64,000 nucleotides of DNA, from contig NC_023754.2 in assembly GCF_000499845.2 (NCBI RefSeq), forward strand, positions 9,059,335 to 9,123,334. The letters are read 5' to 3'. The stretch is from Phaseolus vulgaris (lineage: Eukaryota; Streptophyta; Magnoliopsida; Fabales; Fabaceae). The translations under genes were made by a program, and so were the position numbers. The notes under the pieces were generated by a model that saw only the letters and a program-made list of their open reading frames with translations, did not search any database and was not told the origin of the DNA. Below are positions 34,094 to 46,279 of the stretch, piece by piece. Every line of letters begins with the position of its first letter. Within the stretch, counting starts at the first letter, position 1.

Positions 34094-34364
34094 GTGTGTT
34101 ATCATTATGTTATTGTCATTGTTATTTTTATTTTTAATTTTCATGTTGAACATTAATGAATTGTTATTGTTATTTTTGACGTTGACCATTGACAAATTGT
34201 TATTTAATATTAAGGTTTTATGCTACTTTTCATGCTACTTATTTACATAATCATATTGTTTTTAATACAACTTTTTTACCATTTTATTTCTATTATGCAC
34301 AAATCATATTTGTGTCCTTAAACCCTAATACGAAACTTCTACAGCATTGGTTAAGTGTCATTCA

Positions 34365-34866
34365 ATGTCTGTGTATCAAAACACGTCGTCATCTAGTTGT
34401 ACTGGTTGTAGTGTGCAAAAACGTGGTACTTTTACCCATGCTACTGGGAGCACAAGTGCCTTCGTTGCTCCTATTTGTGATTGTGGACAATTTTTTGTTT
34501 TGAGAATAGCGACAATAGAAAAAAATGCTGGAAAATTTTTTTGGGGTTGTCCCAACTACAAGGTAAAATTTATTCAATTAGGTTTGAAACAAACTTAAGA
34601 ATGTTATTTTAAACTTATTCATTGTTCAATTTTATTGTTTTCTTCAAAACAGATTAGAAGTGACATGGTTATAGGCTGTAATTTTTTTCAAATGGTGCAT
34701 TGAATACGTTGCCGATGAAAAAGATGCAATTATTATCATACAACAGAATAAAATATGTCTTCTAGAAAACCGTTTGAAGGTCTCCACAAGAAGGATTAAA
34801 ATGTTATTACTGGGGATGCCTTTTCTTTTTCTAATTAACATTATTATGTTCTTGATTTTGACATAA
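34365..34866 (+). pseudogene. GRF zinc-finger membrane-anchored protein of element 2, one frameshift
   Basis: Exon 1 (34365-34562) encodes MSVYQNTSSSSCTGCSVQKR and a GRF-type zinc finger (PICDCGQFFVLRIATIEKN ... FFWGCPNYK). GRF fingers bind nucleic acid and are known in plant transposon-derived small proteins. An intron with GT/AG ends follows. Exon 2 (34653-34866) has IGCNFF, then one extra T in a run at 34682-34688 shifts the frame. In the shifted frame come KWCIEYVADEKDA, a short Leu/Lys helix and a hydrophobic tail (LLLGMPFLFLINIIMFLIL), a probable transmembrane anchor. It is the last gene of the element. Confidence 0.65.
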
Positions 34867-35510
34867 TTTCAAAATTACAAACAAATGAACATGTCTTTAT
34901 ATCTCTTTCCGGATTAAATGTAATGACTTTATATTATATATTTTGACACCTACTTAATATTCATGTTATATTCTAAATATCTATTTTCTTTTTAAAATAT
35001 ATTCATTCTGCTATTCATAATAATGAAAATCATTATTAAAATTATATATATATATATATAACATAACATAATTTAAAAAATCATATATAATATTAAAATT
35101 ATGTAAATAAATTAACTTAAGTAAAAAATAAATTTAAATTAATAAAATGTTAAATAATAAAATTATACTTAAATTTTAAATTATAATTCATGATTTCTTT
35201 CAATTTTACATTTTTTTTATTTATAAATGAAACTTTAAATTATTTTAATTAACTAAAATATGAAAAAGGATTAATCATTATTTATTCTTTTCTTATATAC
35301 AAGGCTAAAATTGTAATCTTACAAACTTTACTATTTAAAATAATTTATAATATACTTACAACTATCACATCACTAACAAATTTCAATAAATTTTCCTCAC
35401 ACATCCACTCTAACATACCACAATCCAAACAACCTCAACTTTCTTCACACTGCCACTCTCACTCACCCTCAACTTTCCACTCCCCCACACCCTCTAATCC
35501 AAACACACAC
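34867..35510. other. Non-coding right end of element 2
   Basis: AT-rich, no gene. A short (AT)n run is at 35045-35060. The final about 200 bases match the right end of element 1 and, in reverse, 35633-35850. Confidence 0.6.
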
Positions 35511-35513
35511 TAA

Positions 35514-37045
35514 TGGTGTGTTTGCTTCCAAGTGGGAGGAAGGAGGGGGGGGAGGGAGGGGGTATTTTTTGTGTTTGTTTCAAGGGTTTTGAGGGTGGGG
35601 GAGATGGTGGATGATTTTTTTTTACTCTTTACGACTTTGTTTGGATTAGAGGGTGTGGGGAAGTGGAAATTTGAGGGTGTGAGGGAGTAGAAGTGTTAAG
35701 AAAATGTGAAGAAAGTTAAGGTTGTTTGGATTGAGGTAGGTTAGAATGGATGTGTGAAGAAAATTTATTGAAATATGTGAGTGATTTGATGGTTGTAAGA
35801 ATATTTTGAATTATTTTGAATTGTATAAATTGTAAGATTACAAATTTACCCTTGTGTATAAAAAATAAAAATAAATGATAATTACTTTATACACATTTTA
35901 TTTAATTAAAATAATTTAAAATTTTAACTATAAATAAAAGAATAAAATAATTTAGAATTTAAATAAATAAATAAAATATAATATTTGATTCTAATTAAAT
36001 TATTTTTCAATTTATTATTTTAATATTTATATTGTTAATATTAATAATACTTTTTTTATTATAAATATATTTATATTTTAAGGTATATAAGTATTTTTTA
36101 TTAAAAATATATTTAATATTTTTTTTATTATGAATATATTATTATTTTTTTGGATATTTACAGATTACTTGAAATAAAATTTTCTATTAAAATGGAATTC
36201 TATTATTTATATTTTTAGAATTTAAATATTTAAATAGATTTTGTATTTTCATTAATAAATCAAAATATAGATTATTATAATATATAATTGAATTCTATTA
36301 TTTATACTTTTAGAATTTAAATATTTAAATGTATTTTTTATTCTTATTAAGGGTAAAAATATAAATGCTCAAAAGCCTATATGTTTGTTTCAAAAGTTTT
36401 GAGGATGGAGGAGTAGATGAGGAGAGGGTGGATGGTTTTTTTCACTCTTCACAAAATGAAGAGATTTGGGAAGATTGATGTGGATTATTGTATTTTTACC
36501 AAAATATCATTTTGCATTCATTTTATTACAATATATAAAATTAAATATTATATAAATTTATTTATTATTTATAATTTCAAAAATATTTAATTATACTATT
36601 AATAACAACATATAATTATAAATAATAAAAATAAAAAAATAAAAAAAATAAAATTATAATATCAACTATATATATAGTTATATAAAGTAATAAATGAATA
36701 TAATAATAAATATTATTTTCATAAAATTTAATATATTTAATAAATTTATTTCAATTTATCACAAATTATATTTTTTAATTTTTTATTAAAAAATATAAAT
36801 ATTTATGAATATTATATATTAAAAATATTTAATTAATTCAAATCTAAAAAACAATTATAATTTATTATTCAAATATTTTTTAATAACAAGAACAAATTTA
36901 TAAATTTACAATAAACCTTACTCAGAAATCCACTCTATCATCTCTCAATCCAAACAACTTCACTTATCCTCACACATCCTCTCTAATTCTCACAAATCAA
37001 TTTCCTCTCCTCCTCATAAATCTCCTCCTCAATTTAAACATAGCC
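35514..37045. mobile_element. Composite non-autonomous Harbinger-type element
   Basis: Left end TGGTGTGTTTGCTTCCAAG, right end (complement) GGCTATGTTTAAATTGAGG, flanked by TAA at 35511-35513 (shared with element 2) and 37046-37048. 35514-35632 resembles the left part of the element at 21581. 35633-36370 is a reversed copy of a Harbinger right-end region. From 36388 the 21581-like sequence begins again (GTTTGTTTCAAAAGTTTTGA) and runs to the end. This looks like a nested insertion with rearrangement. No ORF of note. Confidence 0.55.
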
Positions 37046-37317
37046 TAAATTCTAAATTCAATTTGAAAATAAATAAAAGGAAATGCATGTAACGTGTGCG
37101 AATAACCAAATGATTAGTAGAATCAAGTATTAGATGGAATAGACATTGTGAGGTGACAGGATTATAATTCACCTCTACTCATATTTCGCATTATAACTCT
37201 CTAATTATCATATACTTCCACCATCATTGCACGTTATACTAAACTTTAATTTAATATATTAATTATCTATATTTATAACGTAAAAATATTTTCTTTTACA
37301 ATCTCTACATTCATGTC

Positions 37318-39948
37318 ATGTTGATCATGGCCAAAACCCAAGGAAGTGAGAGAGTGATGCCAGAGAGCGAGAAGAAACCTCCGATAATAGAGCCGCCGGA
37401 GGACCTCCTTTGCCGCAGGAACGACGGAAATTCATGGCGGTGCCGCCACTGGCGGATTCACGACAATAGCTACTGCCAGAACCATTACCTTGCCAACCAG
37501 AACAAAAGTCCTAGGTCTTCCACTTCTTCTGCTTCCAGCTTCTGCGCAGAAAGACATTGCGAATAGGAACAAAAGTTTGAAGAGACTTCGGGAACGAAAG
37601 GAAGAGACTGTTCCGAAGAAAGTCAAAGACAAGAAGGTGAAACTCGATATGGAAGCGGAGCGAGAATCTCCGAAGGAGGAAGGGGCTCTATTACTGGACA
37701 GGAAAACCAGGAGCCGAGAGAAGGAAGGTAAAACAATCGCTTGTTCAACTGGATGGAATTTGTGAAGTTGATGACAATGAACAGCTCAAAACGACGAGGA
37801 CGAAGTCGTCGTTTTCGTCCAATTCCAACGGCGCGAAGCCGAGAGCGTCTCTCTCTGAATCTCGGATGTGTCATCGGCCGTTGTCCACTGTCAGAACTGT
37901 CGCAAACGGTTTTGCGTCTCTTGCATTCGGAAATGGTATCACATTCTAAAACCTTCGTTCCTTATTCTTCATTCGTTTTCTTGCATGAGAAGCTTGTTCA
38001 GAATTTTGAAACCGAATTGAGTATGTGTTTTACGCCATGTATCATATTATTTATCATTTTATCTATCATACGCTGTTTAATATGTGTCCTTTCCGTGGAA
38101 ATTAGGATGCACGCTTGGATTTACAATGGTATTTTTCTTAACGATTGATGTACAGTGTCTGTCTGTGTGAATATGACTGATTACAGCAACTCAGAGTGAA
38201 GCTTTTATATGATCTTGTGATTGTTCTGTCTGCTACTACGCGGTTCTGTACGCTACATCAAGTCCTGACTAATGAGTTCTCTTCTATTTATTCCATCTTT
38301 TGTAAGTGCCTGTTTGGTTCTACGAACCAAAATCATTTTTTAAATCTTCCACTCCTCTTCGTTTCCCTCCAACAACACACTGTTAACATAGAAGTTTGAT
38401 TTTAGTAATAATATTGGGCATGGTGTATAGTTAAAGAAAAACGAAAGAGAAAACGGACACAAACTAAGGTAGGTGTCAATTAAAATAACGAATAAAATTT
38501 ATGGTTTGGCATTTTTTTAAGGGTGTTTTGTGAGGAAGTGTGTCCAAAGTTTCTAGAAGTTCTAATGTGTGCTGATGATTTCTGTTTCGAGAATGATAAT
38601 TTGGACTTTATTTCTCATTGATAATTTTCTGATTAAAAACGGAGCTTTTTCTCTCTTTGTAAATTTGTCTGTTTCAATTAATATAGGTATCCACAAATGG
38701 CCAAGGAGGCAATAGAAGAATCTTGTCCATATAGTCAAGGCAATTGTAACTGCAAGGCATGCTTACGTAGAGGTAGAGCAGATGTAAATGCAGTAAGTAT
38801 TTGCGAAATGGATATGCGGTTTCTTCATTTCATGCTTTCTCTAATGTGAGCAAGAAGTATAGATTGATTGCCTGTGTGCTCTAGGATTCTGGAGTCACTC
38901 AAAATGCAGATGAAAAGATTCGACATTTGAAGCATATAGTTCGAGCATTGTATCCTTTTCTGGAACAATTTAATCATGAGCAGCAGTTGGAAATGGAGAT
39001 GGAAGCAAAAATTAAAGGTATGTTATAATTGCATAGGTCCTAGCGTCACTGCAACAAAAAATAGCATGCTGATGTAAGCTTGTATTTAAAAAACTGTATC
39101 TTCCATTTGATAAATAATGATCCCTGAAATACTGATCTTTTGATTTTGACTGCAAGATTGGCATCGGTTGCTATTAGTAATTAGAGATTCGTATACTATG
39201 CTCACTAATAGTGATTGTTATTTGGGGAGGAGGGGGGTCTGGTATAATGTGGTATTTTTTATTCATACATTTTATATCTCAAACTACAAATTTACATCAG
39301 TCTTGTAACTTGTGACTAGCTAAGTTACATGTTGAGACTGATGAGGCAGAATGTTTTAGTGCACAAAATATTCTGTAGCCTTTTAATTTAATCAATAGTA
39401 CTTTATGTTCTGTCATTATCTGTGTTAATTTGTATCTTCAATGACAGGGTTATTGCTTTCCGATGTAGAAGTTAACCAAATTGTTTGTTCCGAAGATGAA
39501 CGAATTTATTAGTTAGTTTCTCTCCAACATCATTTTATTTAACTCATGAATTGGTGTGTTTTTATGTCATAGTAATTAACTAATGCTATTGTCTATAAAT
39601 TGCAGCAACAATTGCAAAACCAGTATTATATTGATTTTCATAGGAGCTTCCCAAATTGTTCCTATGATCTTTGCCTTACTTGTTGCCGGGAAATGCGTGG
39701 CAATTTCTTACCAGGGGGAGTAGTTGACCAATGTATTGATGTTTCTAATGCTCATTCTCATAGTGGAGAGAGAGCCTTTATATCTACACTCATGCGAGAA
39801 AGAATCATCAGACATTTGTCTTGATTCAAGCTCTGTGAGACCAAAACCTCTGTGGAGGGCTATGAAAAATGGTGCAATCCCCTGTTCACCGAAGGATAAC
39901 GATGGTTGTGAATATGAATATCTTGAAGTGTATATTTTCTCAAAATAG
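37318..39948 (+). pseudogene. 5' part of a JMJ25/IBM1-like H3K9 demethylase gene, decayed
   Basis: Intact homologs remove histone H3K9 methylation with a C-terminal JmjC domain. Here only the N-terminal half is present. Exon 1 (ATG 37327) holds a WRC domain (CRRNDGNSWRCRHW ... YCQNHY, spacing C-x9-C-x10-C-x2-H) and, after two frame changes (about 37540 and 37770-37880), the RING-like HCQNCRKRFCVSCIRKW. Exons 38697-38792, 38885-39017, 39448-39511 and from 39606 continue it (YSQGNCNCKACLRR, RALYPFLEQFNHEQQLEMEM, LLLSDVEVNQIVCSEDERIY, DFHRSFPNCSYDLCLTCCRE, PLWRAMKNGAIPCSPKDNDG). Splice sites are still GT-AG. Another frameshift falls near 39632. Text ends near 39948 and no JmjC part follows. Confidence 0.8.
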
Positions 39949-40681
39949 GATTTCAAATTTAAGAGAAAGAGTGAAAAGATTAATCAAAGTACATATTTTT
40001 ATAAAGTTTGATATTTGGTATTTTTGTTGGATTCACTTAAAGCTCTTGTCTTCTTCGCAAAGAAGTATTTTTGCGAGAATAAAACCAATGTTTTCTTACA
40101 CAGGCTCAACGTTAATTGGCTCAACGTTCTTTATATATTTATATAGTTCATATCTTCTCCTTCAATTATGTTTCATTTTCAAATCTTATAATCCTAACCA
40201 CTACATACACAAGCCACTTAGCCACTTATGATCACACCTATGCCAAACCATTGATGTTACCCGTTCGTCTGCCCTTCAAACCAAAGCGTTCATTGATCTT
40301 GACTAAAGGGTAATTGAGAGAGTAATGTAACTAAAGTGATGAAATTTTAATTTTAGAAATTAAAGGCATGAAGTTGCTTTTCATGATTAAGGCAAACTAG
40401 AATTGCCTGTATGCACATTGAACAACAACCCTTCATAAAAGAAACAAATACATCCATGCACACTCAACTTACATCTAAACTTAAGAAAGAGTTGAACGAG
40501 GTGATAGTATTTAATAAAAGAAGTACTACAATTAATGTATAACTTTAAACAAAATGTGCTTTGAAGAGTGTACAAAATCAATGCTGTGATCTCAAGATTC
40601 TAAAAATCCATCCTCCTCTGTATTTTCTGCTCTGGAAAAAAATTTCATGCAGATAGGTTCACTCCTGCCAAATAAACAAGA
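39949..40681. other. Intergenic, no gene seen
   Basis: No convincing continuation of either flanking pseudogene. Open frames here have AT-driven composition. Confidence 0.45.
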
Positions 40682-42285
40682 TCAAACTTCCAAGACACAT
40701 ATCAATGGCAAAATAACATCCAAATGTTGCGATAAAAATACATAAGGAGCAGGATATGCTGAGCCAGCAACCCCAAGGTTGCCAAAGGCCTTGTAAAAAA
40801 GCCAGAAAACACAAGGAGATATAATACAATCCATGGCAGTTACAAAAACTTGGCTCACAAACATAGACCTTGGTGAAACCATTGCCATGTAACCTGTTTT
40901 GAAGTCCTACATTACATTAGAGGCTGTGGATACAATATTCATTATGACCCCAAATGCAGCCAAACCAGCTATAACACCACCATGAGAAGCCCCTGCCCAT
41001 GCACCAATAGTGAAGATTGCTAACTTTCCATATGTGGATGCAAGGGACCAGTGTGTTAGTCCACACCCATATGCATTACAAAATGGAAGTGTTGGTGCAA
41101 TCACGTAGATCACAACAATGTAGTACCACTTGAGTTGATGGAAAATGATGGGAGCAACGACAACAGAGATTACTGCAATAGTAACATAATAATAGCGAAC
41201 CAAGCAGGAATTTAGTCTCTAATGAACTTGTCAATCCAACACTTATATCATCATATGAGAGTGATGAAGATGAGTCAGGATCACAGGATGATGTCTTTTT
41301 TTTTGAAGAATTCATTATTCAAACCAATAAAAGTGCGATCTAGAACCTTAACAAAGTTCTGTATACCATCACCGAGAATCATTGCTATGGCTATGAAAAC
41401 CTGCACTTAGAGAATACATTAACAAGACTAACCAAGCAGAATATGTTCCTCATTTTGTATTATTCAAAGAACAATAGTGCATTACACTATGTTGAATCAT
41501 ATTTATCTTGATTTGTTGTGCCAAAGCCATGCTATACTAGTCATTAATACATATGTTTAATCAAAAAATCGTTTTGTTTCTGTAACAATTTAACAAAAAT
41601 GTCCATTAAAAATTTATATATCAGTTAAATTTATTCTTCAGAATACTATATCTTGACGTGATATTGTCCATATACCTAATGTTTGATCACAATGAAGCAT
41701 ACCTTTTGATGTTTTTAAATGTGGAAAGAAAACTTACTTTGAAACCTTGAAGGCCATGCAAGCTGCTTTGCTTGAGGTCTGCACAGTAGCAATCTCCTTT
41801 TCTAGCTAGCATCAATGAGAGGCCACATGATAGAATTCCACCATTCAAAAGGGATATATTGATTATATATGGACATATCATCCCCACACCACATATGTAG
41901 TCGAAAAGTCTGAGAAGAACCTGCTATGCAGATAAATATTTTATAGATTGAGAACTAAACTACATATATAAAATTATATTACAGATGATTCATGTCAAGC
42001 CTTTTTATTAGCTTATTATTAAAATAAGAAAGGTAAGTTAGAATTTGAGTTTCTGAGTCAACTTTGAATAACTTGCACACATTATTAAAATCAGTATGCT
42101 CAGAAAGAAAACAGAAGTAATGCGTTCATTTTTCCTGTTTTATTTCATTAATAAGAAATATGTGATCACATACTATATATTAAAGCCACAACCATCACTA
42201 GCAGTGTTAAAACCATTGGAAGAAACCCCACAAGAAGCTAAAGGAAACGAACTTCCCCAGAACACATTTGTTTCCTAGAAAAGGA
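40682..42285 (-). pseudogene. 3' part of a YSL (oligopeptide transporter family) gene, decayed
   Basis: YSL proteins move metal-nicotianamine complexes across membranes. Minus-strand pieces in order are: 42285-42190 (SFLWGFFQWF, then DGCGFN in another frame), 41930-41751 ([19 protein letters not shown] ... [10 protein letters not shown], ending at a GTAAGT donor), 41405-41285 ([16 protein letters not shown]), 41290-40907 ([55 protein letters not shown]) and 40888-40682 ([27 protein letters not shown]). Frameshifts and stops separate most blocks. The last block ends early, and the first half of the gene is missing. It lies tail-to-tail with the JMJ25-like fragment. Confidence 0.85.
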
Positions 42286-43339
42286 ATGAGTTAATAGGAA
42301 ATTAAAAACATCTTATAGATGTATTAATAAAGAAAAAGAAGGTTCTACAATAACAATGCCCGAATTCTCACTTTGCTAGTTGGCACCCTCTGCTGTATGA
42401 AAACTGTTGATAAGATGGAAAGTCATTTTGATACTTCATTTAGACTTCCGGATGACCAGAAGTGAGTTATGAGTTTCGGATTTTCATATCCAGAATGATG
42501 TGTTGTAAATGGTGTTGAGGATCAAGATCCAAAACTCATTTATGTTTGCTTACGGATCTTGGCATCCGGAAGGTTATTTATGTTGTCTAGGTAAGCTTCC
42601 GGATGGTGAAATTCAAAAATGACATATTAGTTCTGGATTTGTATCTGGAACTTTATGATTTGACTTATGGATATGAATATTTGAAAGACGAAATTTTTTA
42701 AATCATTAGAGACAAAATGAATATTTCACACATCAGTGTGGATTTGAATTAATATGGTGCAGGAACAATCAGAGTAGAAACAAATGTTATCATCTTTCAT
42801 AAACTTGGGTTCTTAATATCCTATGGATCGTTTGAGATTGTTTGCTATTTCTGAAGATGGGTGCTGTATGTTAACACCCTATTCGTATTCATAAAGAATA
42901 TATACTTGACATCCTAATAAATTAATATTTTAATTATTTTTAATTAAAAATATTATTATATTATTATAATGGTTTGTGAAATGCTTTACTTTTTCAAGTG
43001 TTAAAGAATTTTTTTCCTTCTGAACACATTGTAAAGATATACCTACCAAAGCCACATGTTCAAGTAAATCCAATCAAACAAGTGTCAACAGAAAAGAAGG
43101 TTTAGTCCTTGACATTGCAGTTAGCCGTTAAAGCACTGACTATAATTTCAACGTAGTATATTACTTCTCAAACAATGTAAAGTTGGGATGATAATGGATT
43201 GAATTTTTTTGAACTTCAATCTAGTTTCAATAAAAGAGATTAGATCTAAAATTCATATCATTTTGACTAAATCTAATTGAATGGTACTTTTTCAACCTAT
43301 CTTAAATTATATTTAATAGAGTTTGCATAATTTTTTAAA
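42286..43339. other. Intergenic, no gene seen
   Basis: No gene. 42440-42670 is enriched in TTCCGGAT and ATCCAGA words, another degenerate palindrome cluster, matched weakly at 43600-43810. Confidence 0.4.
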
Positions 43340-45240
43340 ATTAAATTTAAATTTAAATTTGAATCGATTCAAGTTGGACTCTACTCAATCCGACTGAACC
43401 TAATTGGGATAAGTGTAGCTCGATCCAACTTGACGTGGGTTCGTCCCAGTGAAATATATTATGACTTAAGCTTGATTTAACCTAATCTGAGAATCTGAAC
43501 TAACTAAGCCCGACTAAAATTAGACATAGGCAAATTCTTTGTGAACCATACCAATTTGAACATGCACGTCATCACCTTTCAATTTTTTCAAAATTATCTT
43601 TTATTCTGGATTTGAAAATTTGGAATTCAAGAAATACAATTCGAAAATCAAAATCTCATTTCGGAAAAGTAAATCCAAAATGTAAAAAATATTCATTTTA
43701 AAAAAAAGAAAATCCAGAACACAAAAACTGAAAATGCATTCCTAAATAGAATTTTTAGAATTCAAAAATGTGTTCCAGAAATGTATTATAGAAAAGGGGT
43801 TCTGGAAGTATTTTTTAATTCATACCTACCTTTTTGTTTGAGGTAATTTTTGTCATTTTACGGGGACATTTTCTTTTATTTCACTGGAAGATTGGGATTA
43901 GGTTCAAATTGATATGGCGTAGGGAGAATTTGCCTTAGGCCTACTCTGACTCACCTTAGCCAAGCCCAAATTGATCAGGGCTCAACCTAACTTAGTTCCA
44001 ACTTGATCTGGTCCATACCTAGCCAATTCAACCTAACTTAGACCCAACCAAACCTAACCTATCTGGGTTTGGCTTGACCCAATTGACCTAGACCCATCCT
44101 GACTAGGGATGGCAATGCGGGGGGCCCATGTGGATCGATCCACAATCCGCTACCAAAAAGTATGGTGCAAACTCACTAATCTAGCATGCTGACTCGTGTA
44201 GGTCCAACCCACATAACCCACCACACGAGCCAACAGCAGGGTGTGGCGAGTTGACCACTGATCCGCGTAAATAAAATTAATTATTTTATTTTTTGTAAAA
44301 AAATCATACATCGCTCATTCGTTATTGGAGTGTGACCTTTATTTTTTTAAAATTGAATTTAATGTATTAAAAAAATGGATGTTTTATTTTAATCATCTAA
44401 AGAAGTTATTATTAAGAGTGACATTGGATTTAGTTTGAAGTAAATATTTAAAATTTGTTAATAAAAAATAATATAAAAAAAATATTTCAATAAGATACTC
44501 ATTAAAAAATTATTCTTCCTCATTAAATTATTTTATAGAAAAACTTTGATAAGATACTCTAATACATTTGCATACATATAGGAGGAAAATAGATGCAAAA
44601 TAAAACTTTAATTATTTTTAATCAAGTCTTCTAACAACTCTTATACTTGAATTTCTTTATATATATTTTTATCTTAATTGAATGAATTGAAATAGGGATG
44701 AAATTTTAATTTTTCAGCAATAGAAATAGATTTTTTTTATAATTAATAAAATTTTAATCTAAAAAAATATTTCTTTTATGCGGGTTGGTCTGCCGGCCTG
44801 CGAACTATCTCTTATGTGAGGCAGCCTAGTAAAATGAGCCAACATTTCTTGCGCAGGATGGGTCAACCCGACTCGCATTTTGTATGTCAAACCGGGGACG
44901 AGTCTATGCGGGAAAAGTCAACCCGCATTGTCACCCTTAATCCTAACCAAGTTAAAATGATTTTGACCAGCCTAACTTGACTTGGGTTCAATCCAACTCA
45001 AATTAACTTATGTCTGACTTGACTCGATTTGACTTTTGTTTGACTCAACTTGAGGTCATGCCTAGCCTACACCAACCTCACTTGGGTTTAGCTTGACCTA
45101 GCCAAACTTGAGTCTGACCTTTGGGATGACTCGATATGACTTGTCTTGAGCTTAATCCAACCCAATTTTGGATGAATTAGACCCAATCTGACTCAGCCAT
45201 GCATGAGTTGTGCCCAACCTGATTTGGTCATACTTTAGCC
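43340..45240. repeat. Degenerate short-word repeat (AACCTGACCCAA type), split by a hAT-type element
   Basis: 43370-43520, 43890-44103 and 44940-45240 are made of imperfect 10-15-base words such as CCAACTTGA, CCTAACTTAG and GACTTGACCC. The two main blocks flank the element at 44104-44939 and look continuous without it. No coding frame. Confidence 0.6.
44104..44939. mobile_element. Non-autonomous hAT-type element, 836 bp
   Basis: Left end TAGGGATGGCAATGCGG and right end (complement) TAAGGGTGACAATGCGG are a clear inverted pair. The 8-base flanks ATCCTGAC (44096-44103) and ATCCTAAC (44940-44947) match at 7 of 8. It shares end sequence with 19056-19707. The interior is AT-rich, no ORF. Confidence 0.82.
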
Positions 45241-46279
45241 TTTCATAAAGTGATTTAGACTCACTTTAATTTTAAATTTTAAAAATTCAAAAAATTATTC
45301 AACCTATATTCTATCTAAATTTAATTAAATTGATTGGACTTAAAAAATAGATTTAAATTTGAAATAAATACATTAAATTAAAATTAAAGTAATATGAATT
45401 TAAAAAAATTTGAATTTTTAGTCACTTGTAAAGCCTAGAACATGTACAATGATAAACATAACACAAATAACTCGTTTCAACTCGGAAGATTTTGAATAAA
45501 TGGAAAGACTAATACACAACTCTACTCTTCATATTTATTTTTTAACTAAAAAAACTGAAAAAAAAAGTGTTTAGAAATGATAAGGACATATTGTAAACAT
45601 CATAGCAGAATGCATCCAAAATTTAAAAAAAAAAAAAAGTTAATATCGTTTTATTGACATAATCTTCTGCATTTGATTATTTGACAACTTCAAAAGGTGG
45701 TGTCACGAAGGATAAGTAACGACTTCTACATGAAATATATGAAGGTTGGTTCATTCGAATGAGGATGTCATATTTCTTTTCTATTGCATGCATGAATTTC
45801 ATTCACTAAAAGAAAGCGTGTAGAAAAAGAGTGATACCATAAAAGCAATGCCAGAATGCGATAACATGTCTGAATAACAATATTCTCTTGTTGTTGATGA
45901 GTGATTGAATGGCTGAATCAGCATTCCAAATTTGGCTATATCTTAACAAAGAAGAACCCTAACAACCCTGCTGACATGCTTAACGACGGAATAATTGTCG
46001 TTGTTAAATTGAGTTTTATGACAATGAATGTGAACAAGACTCATAATTACTCTGAGCGTTATCTGCTTCTCCCATCCTGCCACCACCTGCCTCTCAAACG
46101 TCTTCTCAACCGATGTGCCTTCCACCTCCTCCTCCTCACCACGATTATTTCTTTCTTCTTCTCCACTATCACTTTTATTGCTTTCTTATTATGATCTTCA
46201 CCTTTTTTTTTGTCTGTTCTTACTTTTAATGTGGAATACAACGTCGTGTCTCTCTTTCCGCACTACATTTTATATAAGA
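45241..46279. other. Intergenic, no gene seen
   Basis: The plus frame 45901-46194 and the minus frames over it have no recognisable domain and end in low-complexity Leu/Ser/Thr. No call made. Confidence 0.45.

Larger units (their letters stand above)
27505..35510 (+). mobile_element. Harbinger-like element 2, four genes (8.0 kb)
   Basis: Flanked by TAA (27502-27504 and 35511-35513). Left end GGCCCTGTTTGCTTC, right end (complement) GTGTGTGTTTGGATTAGAGG. In order it contains a left-end hairpin, nine ATAATCGATTAT-type words, an AT-rich repeat zone, a DDE_4 (Harbinger) transposase gene, a Myb/SANT-like gene, a Transposase_32-like ORF and a GRF zinc-finger gene, all on the plus strand. Known PIF/Harbinger elements carry the first two genes. 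The other two are extra. The nearby copy at 22873-27481 has the same ends and the same two extra genes, which supports one unit and not chance neighbours. Several stops suggest this copy is inactive. Confidence 0.8.

Noticed and set aside
37432..37874. Minus-strand frames across the JMJ25-like fragment
   Set aside because: The plus strand carries the WRC and RING-like cysteines with matching splice sites.
45901..46194. 97-codon plus-strand frame
   Set aside because: No motif. The latter half is low-complexity and opposite-strand frames cover the same DNA.
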